Of a stretch of 64,000 nucleotides of DNA, positions 52,356 to 61,139 are shown piece by piece. The stretch is from NCBI RefSeq assembly GCF_014649835.1, contig NZ_BMTU01000002.1, positions 62,001 through 126,000 of the forward strand. Reading direction: 5' to 3'. The DNA is from Streptomyces pilosus (GTDB taxonomy: Bacteria > Actinomycetota > Actinomycetes > Streptomycetales > Streptomycetaceae). The notes beneath the pieces were generated by a model. The model was not told the origin of the DNA and did not search any database. It saw only the letters and a program-made list of their open reading frames with translations. Both the position numbers and the translations under genes were made by a program. The first letter of the stretch is position 1. Each line of letters begins with the position of its first letter.

Positions 52356-53210
52356 GTGTCCCGCAGCCGTCTCGCACCCGGGGTCGAAGTCGTCACCGTG
52401 CCCGGCCGAGGACTCGCCGTCCGCACCCCGGAAGGGGAGTTCCTCGGCGTCAGGCCGGGAGACGCGGACCAGGAGGCCCTGCTCTCCCTGCTCGCGGGCG
52501 ATGACACCGCCCCGGTGGACGAGGAAGTAGAGCGCGTGGTGCGGGCCTTCGCGGAAGCCGGCTACCTGACGGACGGACCGCACCGGTCGCCGTGGCCGGC
52601 CGACCGCCGCGACGTCCGCCTCCTCGGGGACCCGGTGCTGACCGAACCGCTCGCCGCACACCTGACCGCCCTCGGCGCGCGACCGCGCACGGCTCCGGCC
52701 GCGCCCCCGCCCGGCGGGGCATCGCCGCGGACCGAGGACCTGCTCGACGGAGACCCCCGCGCCGTGGTGTGGTGCCTGGACGGACCCGTCCCGGACGGAC
52801 TGTGGGACGCCGCCGACCGGTTGCCCGAGCACGGCGTCGCATGGCTGCGCTGCCACCGCGAGGGCCGGCAGGCGTACGTCGAACCGGTCGCCGCCGCACC
52901 CGGAGACGTCACGTCGGCGCACGTCCGCTCCCGCCGGCTCGCCGCCACGCCCGCCCACCGCGAACTCGCCGCCTACTGGAGCGGACCCCGTACCTCGGGC
53001 GCACCGGCCGGGCTCTCCCTGCCCGCCGCCGCCCTGCTCGCGGCGCTGCTCGCGGACGATCTCAGCCGGTGGGCCACCGACGCCCCCGATCCGGCCGGCC
53101 TCCCGGCGCGGCGCCGCCTGCGACGGGTGGACCTGCGCACGCTGACCGTCACCGAACACCCCGTCCTGCCGGTACCCCCCGTCGCACCGACGCCGGGGAA
53201 GGACGGATGA
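52356..53210 (+). CDS. RiPP recognition / cyclodehydratase partner (TOMM C-type)
   Basis: A 284-residue protein; GTG at 52356 follows AGGAGGA. The first about 80 residues (LAPGVEVVTVPGRGLAVRTP through VVRAFAEAGYLTDG) have the pattern of a winged-helix RiPP recognition element, which binds the precursor leader. The rest resembles the E1/ThiF-like 'cyclodehydratase' domain that partners YcaO, with RDVRLLGDPVLTEPL and the later VAWLRCHREGRQAYVEPV. It is short for the family and lacks the paired CxxC zinc motifs of some members. It should present the precursor to the YcaO enzyme. The stop overlaps the next start (ATGA). Confidence 0.78.
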   Translation: MSRSRLAPGVEVVTVPGRGLAVRTPEGEFLGVRPGDADQEALLSLLAGDDTAPVDEEVERVVRAFAEAGYLTDGPHRSPWPADRRDVRLLGDPVLTEPLAAHLTALGARPRTAPAAPPPGGASPRTEDLLDGDPRAVVWCLDGPVPDGLWDAADRLPEHGVAWLRCHREGRQAYVEPVAAAPGDVTSAHVRSRRLAATPAHRELAAYWSGPRTSGAPAGLSLPAAALLAALLADDLSRWATDAPDPAGLPARRRLRRVDLRTLTVTEHPVLPVPPVAPTPGKDG

Positions 53211-54688
53211 CGGCGTTCGGCACGGCGGTGGGGGGACTCGCCACCGACGTCCGACTCCCGGCAGGTGACGGCCCCTTCCCGGCCGTCCTGGTGCGCACCC
53301 CCTACGACCGGACCCGGCACGGCGCCGAGGCGCGCGGCTGGGCCCGCCACGGATTCGCCGCCGTCGTCCAGGACGTACGGGGCCGCCACGCGTCGCCGGG
53401 GGGGTGGCACCCGTACGCGCACGAGGCCGCCGACGGGGCGGCGACCGCCCGCTGGATCCGGCGACAGCCGTGGAGCGACGGCCGGCTGGTGGCCGCCGGC
53501 GCCTCCTACGCGGCCCACTGCGCCCTCGTCCTCGCCCTGGACGCGCCCGAGGACGCCCGGCCCGACGCCGTCGTCGCGGCCGTACCCGCCCTCGGCCCCG
53601 CGGAGACGGCACGCGAGGCGTCCGGCGTGGAGCGGCTGCTGTCCCGGGCCGGGTGGTGGGCAGCCCACGGCGACCGGCGGGACTCCGACGAGGGCGCGCT
53701 GGCCAGGGCCCTCGCCGCCGACCCCGGACTGCTCACCCACCTGCCGCTCACCGGCCTCCCCGAACGGCTCGGCCGCAGCCTGCCCTCCTGGGCGGGCCTG
53801 TGGCGGCACCGCGACCGCGGCCGCCTCGTGGCGCGGGCCGCACGGGCCGGCGTGCCCCTGCTCGTGGCCGGCGGCCACCACGACCACTTCACCGAGGACA
53901 CGGTCGCCCTGTGGCGCGCCTGGGGCGGACCCTCCGTCCGGCTGCTGCTGGGCCCCTGGGGGCACTCCCTGATCGCCGCGCCCGGCCCCGACGCCGGCCC
54001 CGCCCACCGGCTGAACCTCGGCGAGCTGTACGCGCGCTGGGCCCGCCGCGCCCTGGCCGGCGCGCTCGCCCCCGGCCGGCACGGCGCCCAGGCCCTCGGC
54101 GGAGCCGACCTGTGGCTGCCCGCCGGCACCGAGGGGGCACCCCACACACCCAGGACACGAGCGGTGCACGGTCGCGTCTTCACCGCCGACCCCCGCCGGC
54201 CCGTCCGCTCCGACGACCTGACCGTCCCCACCGACGGTGCGCCCGACCGCTGCCTGCTGCTCACCCCGCCGCTGCCGCGCCCGCTCGACGTGGTCGGCCC
54301 CGTGCGCGTGCGCCTGCGGGGCACCGCCCACACCCCGTCCGCGGACTGGGCCGCCCGGCTCGTCGCGCTCACCCCGGAGGGGACCGCCGAGCGGCTCGCC
54401 GCCGGCATCGCCCGTCACGCCGAACCGGCCGGACGCCGGACCGCGTTCACCCTCGGCCTCGGCCGGATCGCCCGCCGGCTGCCGGCCGGCACCCGGCTGC
54501 GCCTGGAGATCGCCGGACACCACTTCCCGGCCCACGCCCGCAACCCCCACACCGGCGACGACCCGATCACGGCCGACCGGCTGCTCGCCTCCCGGCGGGA
54601 GGTCGACCCGGACGGCGTGGCGCTGACCCTGCCCGTCCTCCCCTCCCGCCCCACCCCCGTCGACCCCGCCGAGGAGATCCTGCGATGA
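53207..54688 (+). CDS. CocE/NonD (peptidase S15) family hydrolase
   Basis: A 493-residue alpha/beta hydrolase of the S15 X-Pro dipeptidyl-peptidase/CocE family. N-terminal VRTPYDRTRHG and QDVRGRHASPGGWHPY are family signatures; the nucleophile is Ser100 in GASYAAH, with Asp225 (GGHHDHF) and His252 (GPWGHS) as the likely triad. The C-terminal part is the family's jelly-roll domain (about 330-493). It lies inside the RiPP operon, coupled at both ends by ATGA overlaps, so it probably acts on the peptide: leader trimming after Pro, or ester/amide hydrolysis. This enzyme type is not a standard member of azole RiPP operons. Confidence 0.85.
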   Translation: MTAFGTAVGGLATDVRLPAGDGPFPAVLVRTPYDRTRHGAEARGWARHGFAAVVQDVRGRHASPGGWHPYAHEAADGAATARWIRRQPWSDGRLVAAGASYAAHCALVLALDAPEDARPDAVVAAVPALGPAETAREASGVERLLSRAGWWAAHGDRRDSDEGALARALAADPGLLTHLPLTGLPERLGRSLPSWAGLWRHRDRGRLVARAARAGVPLLVAGGHHDHFTEDTVALWRAWGGPSVRLLLGPWGHSLIAAPGPDAGPAHRLNLGELYARWARRALAGALAPGRHGAQALGGADLWLPAGTEGAPHTPRTRAVHGRVFTADPRRPVRSDDLTVPTDGAPDRCLLLTPPLPRPLDVVGPVRVRLRGTAHTPSADWAARLVALTPEGTAERLAAGIARHAEPAGRRTAFTLGLGRIARRLPAGTRLRLEIAGHHFPAHARNPHTGDDPITADRLLASRREVDPDGVALTLPVLPSRPTPVDPAEEILR

Positions 54689-56064
54689 CGACACTGCCCC
54701 TGGAAGCCCTCGTCGACCCGGTCTGCGGCATCGTCCGCAAGGTCAAGCCCGTCGAACACCCGGCGGGGACACCACCCCGCTACACCGCGCTCACCGCCGA
54801 GGTGGCGGATGCCCGCAGGCACGGTCTGTGGCCCGCCGACCGGGTCTCCCTCGGCACCACCTTCGGCGACCCCGGGCAGGCCCGCGTCGCCGCGATAGCC
54901 GAGGGGATCGAGCGGTACTGCGGCAACCGCGTCCCGCCCCCCGGCCGTCCGGACGCCCCCGTCCGCGCCACCGCCGGCGAACTGGCGCGCAGGGGCCTGC
55001 GCCTGTACGGACCGGGAGACCTGCCCGCCTACGCCGACTGGCAGTACGCCCGCGAGAAGTACCCGTACCGCCCCCTCGGCCCCGACACCCCGGCCCTGTG
55101 GACGCGGGGCACCGAGCTGCTGCCCGGCGGGACCACCGCCGAGGTCTGGGCGCCGGTGTCGCTCACCCACCTCAACTGGCGCCAGGGCGACCTGCGGGAG
55201 CTGCCCCGCACCCACCACCTCAACTACGCCGGGATCGCCACCGGACAGGGCCTCGACGACGCCGTCGAGCGCGGCCTGCTGGAGATCGTCGAACGTGACG
55301 CGCTGGAACTGTGGTGGCACCTGGACGGCCCGGCCCGGGGCATCGACCCCGCGAGCGTGCCCGGCCTCGCCGACGACCTGGCCGGCTCCGCGCTCGACCT
55401 CCACATCGTCGAGATGCACTCGGAGTTCGCCCCCTGCATGGCCGCACTCGTCCACGACCCGGTCCTCGGTCTGTACGCCGCCGGCTTCGCCTGCAAGTAC
55501 GACCCGGCCGAAGCCGCCCGCAAGGCGGTCCTCGAAGCCGTCCACACCTGGGTCTTCACCCAGGGCCTCACCGGCGCCGACGGCTGGGTCTTCCAGGCCG
55601 TGGAGGCCGGCCTGCTGGCGCGCGGACTGTATCTGGAGCACCGGGCCGACCGGCGCTACCTCGACGTCTGCGGCGAGCAGTTCGAGCACGTGCGCGACCT
55701 CGGGGCGCATGTGCAGGTGTGGCTGGACGAACGGATGAGGGCCGAGGCCCGGCGCTTCACCGAGCCCCCCCTCGGGACCGTGCCCGTCGACGCGGTCGAG
55801 CCCGGCAGCCGGGAGCGGCTGGAGAGCGCCCTGCGCGCGGGCGGGCACCGGGTCATGACCTTCGACCTCACCACCGAGGACGTGGCCGAGACCCCGCTGC
55901 GCGTCGTCCGGGTCCTCGTCTCCGGACTCCTGCCCAACGCCCCCGCCGCCTTCGGCTACTTCGGCTGCCCGCGCCTCGCCGAGGCCGCCGTCGCACGCGG
56001 CTGGCGCACCACCCCGCCGAGCGCGCCGGAGGACTTCACGCTGGCGCCTCCGCCCCACATGTGA
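54685..56064 (+). CDS. YcaO-domain cyclodehydratase (TOMM D-type)
   Basis: A 459-residue YcaO protein that uses ATP to activate backbone amides so that Ser/Thr/Cys side chains close to azolines. The ATP/Mg motifs are present: EGIERYCG (73-80), ATGQG (185-189) and the Glu-rich helix AVERGLLEIVERDALELWW (193-211). The C-terminus ends in APPPHM, a proline-rich tail like the PxPxP end of azoline-forming YcaOs. ATG overlaps the hydrolase stop codon, and the stop overlaps the dehydrogenase start. With the RRE protein upstream it forms the cyclodehydratase complex. Confidence 0.93.
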   Translation: MTTLPLEALVDPVCGIVRKVKPVEHPAGTPPRYTALTAEVADARRHGLWPADRVSLGTTFGDPGQARVAAIAEGIERYCGNRVPPPGRPDAPVRATAGELARRGLRLYGPGDLPAYADWQYAREKYPYRPLGPDTPALWTRGTELLPGGTTAEVWAPVSLTHLNWRQGDLRELPRTHHLNYAGIATGQGLDDAVERGLLEIVERDALELWWHLDGPARGIDPASVPGLADDLAGSALDLHIVEMHSEFAPCMAALVHDPVLGLYAAGFACKYDPAEAARKAVLEAVHTWVFTQGLTGADGWVFQAVEAGLLARGLYLEHRADRRYLDVCGEQFEHVRDLGAHVQVWLDERMRAEARRFTEPPLGTVPVDAVEPGSRERLESALRAGGHRVMTFDLTTEDVAETPLRVVRVLVSGLLPNAPAAFGYFGCPRLAEAAVARGWRTTPPSAPEDFTLAPPPHM

Positions 56065-57227
56065 GGACCCCGGTGGACCACCTCCGTGAGGACCGCCCGG
56101 CGGACCTCGCCGCCGCCCTCGCCCGGGCCCGCTCACCGCAGCGGCCCGGCCCCGGCACGCCCGCCGGAAGCGCCGTCCGGCCCTGGCCGGGTCCGTCCCT
56201 CCCGATCCCGGAGGCCGGCCCCGCCTCCCTCGACCTGCGTGCCCTGCTCCGCCTGTCCCTGGCGGCCTCCGACGCCTCCGGACGCCTCAGGCCCGCGCCC
56301 TCCGCGGGCGCCCTGCATCCGGTGGACACCGAACTCCTGGTGGGCACCGGCTGCTCCCTGCCGCCCGGCCGCTACGGCTACGACCCGCTGCGCCACCGCG
56401 TCCACCACCTCGGCCCGCCGCCCGACGACACACCGCCGGGCCTGACGGCCGAACTCGACGTCACCGCACGGCGCACGGCCTCCCACTACGGCCACCGGGC
56501 CTGGCCCCTCCTGCTGCTGGACACCGGGCACACCGCGGCGGCGCTGGTCCTGGCGGCCCGCGCCCTGGGCACGGGCGAGCCCCGGGCACGGCTGGACGGA
56601 CGCGCCGAGCACCCCCTGGCCGCCGTGCGGATACCACCGCCCCACGGGCGGAACCGCGTCCGCCCGGAAGACACCCCCCGCACACCGGGACCGTCCGGGG
56701 ACACGCCCACCCCGGCCGAACTGCTCGCCCGCCGCAGCACCCCACCGCCGCTCCGGGGCGCCCCCTCCCACGACAGCCTGCGCGCGGTCCTGGCCACCGC
56801 CGAACAAGCCGGACGGGACGACCTGTTGCGCTGGAGCGCCGCGGTCGGACCGCCACGGCCCGGCCTCCTGGAAGCGGCACCCGACGGCACGGCCCCGCGC
56901 CGGTACGCGGCGGGCGAGGCCCGCCCGACGCTCGCGGCCTGGGCCGCGGGCCAGGCGTGGATCGCGGACGCGGGCGCCGTCCTGATCGCCCACGGCTGCC
57001 CCACGGACGCCGACGCCACGCATCTGCGCCGCGCCCACCTGCGGGCCGGCTACGCCGTCCACCTGGCCCACGTCACCGCCCTGCGCCACGGGCTGGCGGC
57101 CCGGCCCGTCGGTTCCTGGCAGCAGGCGGACCTGGGCGCCGCCCTCGGAGCCGCGCCGGACCGCGACTGGATCGTCCACGCCCTGGCCCTCGGCACCCGT
57201 CACGCCGACGAGGAGAACCCCACATGA
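56061..57227 (+). CDS. SagB-like FMN dehydrogenase (TOMM B-type)
   Basis: A 388-residue nitroreductase-fold protein; GTG at 56061 overlaps the YcaO stop codon (GTGA). RPAPSAGALHPVDTEL (77-92) is the FMN-binding signature of SagB-type dehydrogenases, which oxidise azolines to aromatic azoles. A second half repeats the fold less clearly (PTLAAWAAGQAWIADAG, AGYAVHLAHVTALRHGL). Its presence predicts aromatic oxazoles in the product. The stop overlaps the first ABC transporter start. Confidence 0.85.
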   Translation: MRTPVDHLREDRPADLAAALARARSPQRPGPGTPAGSAVRPWPGPSLPIPEAGPASLDLRALLRLSLAASDASGRLRPAPSAGALHPVDTELLVGTGCSLPPGRYGYDPLRHRVHHLGPPPDDTPPGLTAELDVTARRTASHYGHRAWPLLLLDTGHTAAALVLAARALGTGEPRARLDGRAEHPLAAVRIPPPHGRNRVRPEDTPRTPGPSGDTPTPAELLARRSTPPPLRGAPSHDSLRAVLATAEQAGRDDLLRWSAAVGPPRPGLLEAAPDGTAPRRYAAGEARPTLAAWAAGQAWIADAGAVLIAHGCPTDADATHLRRAHLRAGYAVHLAHVTALRHGLAARPVGSWQQADLGAALGAAPDRDWIVHALALGTRHADEENPT

Positions 57228-58963
57228 TCGTCCACCCCGAGCTGCGCCGCGCCGCGGGGCGCGCGCGACGCCCTCTGCTGGCGGCCACCCTGCTGCAGGG
57301 CGCCGTCACCCTCACCCACCTGGCGCAGGCCGTCCTGCTGGCCCTCGGGCTCGCCGGCCTGGCCCGCGGCGACACCGGACCACTCCCGTGGCTGCTGACC
57401 GCGGTGTTCGCCGTCGTCGCCGTGCGCGCCGGGCTCGCCGTGTGGCAGCGGCGCACCGCCACCCGCGCGGGGGCCCTGGTCAGGGTTGCCCTGCGGGACG
57501 AACTCCTGGTCCGCCTCGGCCGTGCGGGACCCGCCTACCTCACCGCCGCACGGGCCGGAGCCGTCCGTACCACGCTCGTCGAGGGCGTGGAGGGCGTCGA
57601 CGCCTACGTCTCCCGCTACCTGCCCCAACTCCTGATCACCCTCACCGTGCCGCCCCTCGTCCTGACCGCCCTGGCCGCGGTCGCGCCGTGGAGCCTCCTC
57701 GGCCTGGTCCCCGCCCTGCTCCTCGCCCTGGCCGGGCCGCGCGCCTGGGACCGGCTGCTCACCACCCGCGGCAAGGAGCACTGGGACACCTACGAAGGGC
57801 TGGGCGCCGACTACCTGGAGGCCCTCCAGGGCATGCCCGCCCTGCGCGCCGCCGGCGCCGTCGGACGCACCCGCGCACGACTGGAGGAGCGCTCCGCCGC
57901 GCTGCACCGGGCGACCGTCGCCAAACTGCGGGTCTCCCTGGTCGACACCGGCATCACCGACCTGGCCGTCCAGGGCGGCACCGCCGCCGCCGCCCTCCTC
58001 GCCTGCTGGTCGGCCACCACCGGTTCCACCACGGCGACCGGCACCTACCTCATGCTGCTGCTGGCCTCCGAGTGCTTCCGGCCGGTCCGCGACCTGGCCC
58101 GCGAGTGGCACGCCGGATACCTGGGGGCGTCGGCCGCCGACGGGCTCACGGCCCTGCGCACCGCCGAGCCGGCGGTCCCCGACTCCGGGACGGTCCCGGC
58201 GCACTGGCAGGCTCCGCCCGAACTGCGCTTCCACGACGTCCGGTTCACCTACGACGGCGCACCGGCCCCCGCCCTCGACGGAGTCTCCTTCACCGCCCCG
58301 CCGGGACGGACGACCGCGATCGTCGGCCCGTCCGGCGCGGGCAAGTCCACGCTGCTGGCCCTGCTCCTGCGCCACCACGACCCGCAGGAGGGCCGGATCA
58401 CCCTCGACGGCCGCCCCACGACCGCCTACGCGCTCGACTCGCTGCGGCAGGGCATCGCCGTCGTCTCCCAGGAGACGTACCTCTTCCACGCCACCATCGC
58501 CGACAACCTGCGCCTGGCCCGGCCGGACGCCACCGACGAGGAGCTCACCCGGGCGGCGCGCGTCGCCGGTGTCCACGACGAGATCACCGCCCTCCCCGAC
58601 GGCTACGCCACCCTCCTCGGCGAACGCGGCGCCACCCTCTCCGGCGGTCAGCGCCAGCGGCTCGCGCTCGCCCGCGCCCTGCTGGCCGATGCCCCGGTCC
58701 TCGTCCTCGACGAGGCCACCAGCTCGGTCGACGAACGCCGGGAGGCGGACATCGTCCGGGAGCTGACGCACGCCGCGCGCGGCCGGACCGTCCTGGTGGT
58801 CGCCCACCGGCTCGCCGCCGTCCGGCACGCCGACCGCATCGTCGTCCTCGACCACGGACGGGTGGACGCCGTCGGCGGCCACCCCGACCTGGCCGGGGCC
58901 GGCGGGGTCTACACGCGGCTCGTCGAGGCCGGCCGCACCCACCCAGGAGAACGCGCCGCATGA
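57224..58963 (+). CDS. Exporter-fold ABC half-transporter, first of a pair
   Basis: A 579-residue fusion of a six-helix membrane domain (about 1-310) and an ATPase: Walker A GPSGAGKS (368-375), signature LSGGQRQR (472-479), Walker B VLVLDEATS. It looks CydD-like. ATG overlaps the dehydrogenase stop. With the next gene it forms a heterodimer that most simply exports the finished peptide. Exporter-fold pairs that import metallophores also exist (IrtAB, YbtPQ), so direction is uncertain. Confidence 0.88.
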   Translation: MIVHPELRRAAGRARRPLLAATLLQGAVTLTHLAQAVLLALGLAGLARGDTGPLPWLLTAVFAVVAVRAGLAVWQRRTATRAGALVRVALRDELLVRLGRAGPAYLTAARAGAVRTTLVEGVEGVDAYVSRYLPQLLITLTVPPLVLTALAAVAPWSLLGLVPALLLALAGPRAWDRLLTTRGKEHWDTYEGLGADYLEALQGMPALRAAGAVGRTRARLEERSAALHRATVAKLRVSLVDTGITDLAVQGGTAAAALLACWSATTGSTTATGTYLMLLLASECFRPVRDLAREWHAGYLGASAADGLTALRTAEPAVPDSGTVPAHWQAPPELRFHDVRFTYDGAPAPALDGVSFTAPPGRTTAIVGPSGAGKSTLLALLLRHHDPQEGRITLDGRPTTAYALDSLRQGIAVVSQETYLFHATIADNLRLARPDATDEELTRAARVAGVHDEITALPDGYATLLGERGATLSGGQRQRLALARALLADAPVLVLDEATSSVDERREADIVRELTHAARGRTVLVVAHRLAAVRHADRIVVLDHGRVDAVGGHPDLAGAGGVYTRLVEAGRTHPGERAA

Positions 58964-60720
58964 CCACCACCGCCACCACCCCCGTCACCGCCGACGCCGA
59001 CGCGCCCGCGCGAGGTGCCCTGCGCGCCCTCCTGCCCGCCCTCGCCGCACACCGCGCCATGACCGCCCGCACCTGCGCCGCCGCGCTCCTCGAACAGGGC
59101 TCCCTGGTCGCCCTGCTGACGCTGGCCGCACACACCGTGGGCACCGCCGTCATCGAGGGACGCGCGCCGTCGGCCGGCACCGTCACCACGCTCGTCGCCC
59201 TCGTCCTGGTACGCGCCCTGATGACCTGGCGGGAGATGGACCTCTCGCACGACCTGGCCTACCGGGTGCTGGCCGCACTGCGGGTGCGCGTCTTCGATGG
59301 ACTCGCCCGCAGCGCGCCCGCCCGGGTCGCCGGCCGCCGCAGCGGCGACCTCGCCGCCACCGCCATGGCCGACGTGGAGGCCCTGGAGTTCTTCTACGCC
59401 CACACCACCGCCCAACTGCTCGCGGCGGGAACCGTCCTGACCGGCGGATCCGTGGTGCTCGCCACGGTCGAGCCGTGGCTGCTGGTGGCCGTGCTGCCGG
59501 TCGCGGCCCTGCTCGCCGCGGCGCCCTTCGCGGACGCGCGCGCCCGCACCGCACGCGGCGGCCGCACCCGCGGGGCCGTGGCCGGGCTGTCGGCCGACAC
59601 GGTGGAGACCGTCGACGGGCTGCGCGAACTGCTCGCCTTCGGCGCCCTGTCCGGACGCCGCCGGGAGCTGGCGGAGCGGGGGCGCCAGGTGGGTGCGGCC
59701 CAGCGCGCCGAGGCGACCTGGGAGGCCGTCGCCGCGGCGGTCCGCGACCTGCTCATCGTGGCCGCGGTCCTCGGCGTGGTCGCCGCGGCCGCGCACTCCG
59801 TGACCTCCGGACGCCTGCACGGCGCGTGGGCGCCGGCGGCGATGGCCCTGTCCCTGTCCGTGCTCGGCCCGGTCGCGGAATCGGCCCGCGCCCTCAGCCA
59901 GGCCGTGGCACTGCGCGCCGCCGCCTCCCGCGTCGACGCGGCCGTCAGGGCCCCGGCCCTCGCCCCGCCCCCCACCGCGCCGTCCCCGCTGCCTCCCGGG
60001 CCGCTGGGCGTCCTGCTGCACCGGGTGAGGTTCGACTACGGCGGCGGAACCGTGCTGGACGGCGTCGACCTCACCGTCCCCCCGGGCACGACACTCGCCC
60101 TCGTCGGCGCCTCCGGTGCCGGCAAGTCCACCTGCGCCCACCTGCTGGCCCGCTTCTGGGACCCGTCCGCGGGAGCGGTGCGGCTGCTGCCCGCCGACGG
60201 CGACCCCGTGGACCTGCGGGACGTTGAGGACACGGAACTGCGGCGCGCGGTGGTCCTGGTGGGGCAGGACACGCCCCTCTTCCACGGCACCCTCGCCGAC
60301 AATCTGCGGCTCGCCGCACCCGGGGCCGACGACCGGGCGCTGGCCGAGGCGGCACGGCTGTGCGGCGTCGACCGGATCGCCCCGCTGGACACCCTCGTCG
60401 GTGAGCGGGGCGCCACGCTCTCGGGGGGCCAGCGGGCCCGCGTCGCCCTGGCCCGCGCCCTGCTGGTCCGGCCGCGGGTCCTCGTCCTGGACGAGTCGAC
60501 CGCCCACCTGGACAACACCGGCGACGCCGAACTCGCCGTGGCACTGCGGCAGGAGGCCCGCACGACGATCGTCATCGCCCACCGCCCGGCCGCGATGCGC
60601 CGTGCCGACCGCATCGCCGTCCTGGAGGGGGGCCGCATCACGGAGGAGGGAACCTGGGAGGAACTCACGAGCCGCCCGGGCAGTGCCCTCAACCGCATCC
60701 TCGCCGCCACCCCCTGCTGA
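58960..60720 (+). CDS. Exporter-fold ABC half-transporter, second of a pair
   Basis: A 586-residue ABC half-transporter overlapping the previous gene by ATGA. The membrane domain has the pattern WREMDLSHDLAYRVLAALR and VDGLRELLAFG typical of CydC-like subunits. The ATPase has Walker A GASGAGKS (383-390), signature LSGGQRAR (487-494) and Walker B VLVLDESTA. The Walker B acidic pair is DE, so both sites may hydrolyse ATP. It closes the seven-gene RiPP operon, 57 bp before a strong terminator. Confidence 0.88.
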   Translation: MTTTATTPVTADADAPARGALRALLPALAAHRAMTARTCAAALLEQGSLVALLTLAAHTVGTAVIEGRAPSAGTVTTLVALVLVRALMTWREMDLSHDLAYRVLAALRVRVFDGLARSAPARVAGRRSGDLAATAMADVEALEFFYAHTTAQLLAAGTVLTGGSVVLATVEPWLLVAVLPVAALLAAAPFADARARTARGGRTRGAVAGLSADTVETVDGLRELLAFGALSGRRRELAERGRQVGAAQRAEATWEAVAAAVRDLLIVAAVLGVVAAAAHSVTSGRLHGAWAPAAMALSLSVLGPVAESARALSQAVALRAAASRVDAAVRAPALAPPPTAPSPLPPGPLGVLLHRVRFDYGGGTVLDGVDLTVPPGTTLALVGASGAGKSTCAHLLARFWDPSAGAVRLLPADGDPVDLRDVEDTELRRAVVLVGQDTPLFHGTLADNLRLAAPGADDRALAEAARLCGVDRIAPLDTLVGERGATLSGGQRARVALARALLVRPRVLVLDESTAHLDNTGDAELAVALRQEARTTIVIAHRPAAMRRADRIAVLEGGRITEEGTWEELTSRPGSALNRILAATPC

Positions 60721-60776
60721 GCATGCCGGGTCCCGGGCCGGTGCCGCCGGGAGTCCCGCCGGCACCGGCGGCGGCA

Positions 60777-60820
60777 CAGAAGGAGACGCACCCCTCCCGG
60801 GAGGGGTGCGTCTCCTTCTG
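60777..60820. terminator. 22-bp perfect palindromic terminator
   Basis: The arms 60777-60798 and 60799-60820 are perfect inverted complements centred on CCCGGG. The element lies between the convergent RiPP operon and the S18 gene and should end transcripts from both sides. Confidence 0.85.
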
Positions 60821-60853
60821 CGCACGGCGGGCGGCGGCGCGGCCGCGCCGGCC

Positions 60854-61090
60854 CTACCGGCCGGAGTAGGGCAGCAGCGCCATCTCGCGGGCGTTCTTGA
60901 CGGCTCTGGCGAGCTGCCGCTGCTGCTGGGCGGTGACGCGGGTGACCCGACGGCTGCGGATCTTGCCGCGGTCGGACACGAACGTCCGCAGCAGATCGAC
61001 GTCCTTGTAGTCGACGTAGGTGACGCCGGCCGCGTCCAGCGGGTTGGGGCGGGCCTTCAGCGGCTTGCGGGGGCCTTGGCGCGGAGCCAT
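60854..61090 (-). CDS. rpsR2: 30S ribosomal protein S18, zinc-independent paralogue
   Basis: A 78-residue S18 protein: [21 protein letters not shown] and the C-terminal [10 protein letters not shown] are diagnostic. It has no cysteine, so it is the 'C-minus' paralogue made when zinc is short to replace the zinc-binding form. The ATG at 61090 is followed by a basic N-terminus ([12 protein letters not shown]). It is last in the minus-strand L33-L31B-MRF-S18 operon. Confidence 0.95.
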   Translation of the reverse strand: MAPRQGPRKPLKARPNPLDAAGVTYVDYKDVDLLRTFVSDRGKIRSRRVTRVTAQQQRQLARAVKNAREMALLPYSGR

Positions 61091-61139
61091 GAATGTTCCT
61101 TCTCTGGTGAGTGTGCGGGGGACCGGTCCGGTGTGCGGT

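Noticed and set aside
57224..60720. CydDC cytochrome-assembly transporter
   Set aside because: Sequence is CydDC-like, but there are no cydAB genes nearby and both genes are coupled to the RiPP operon.
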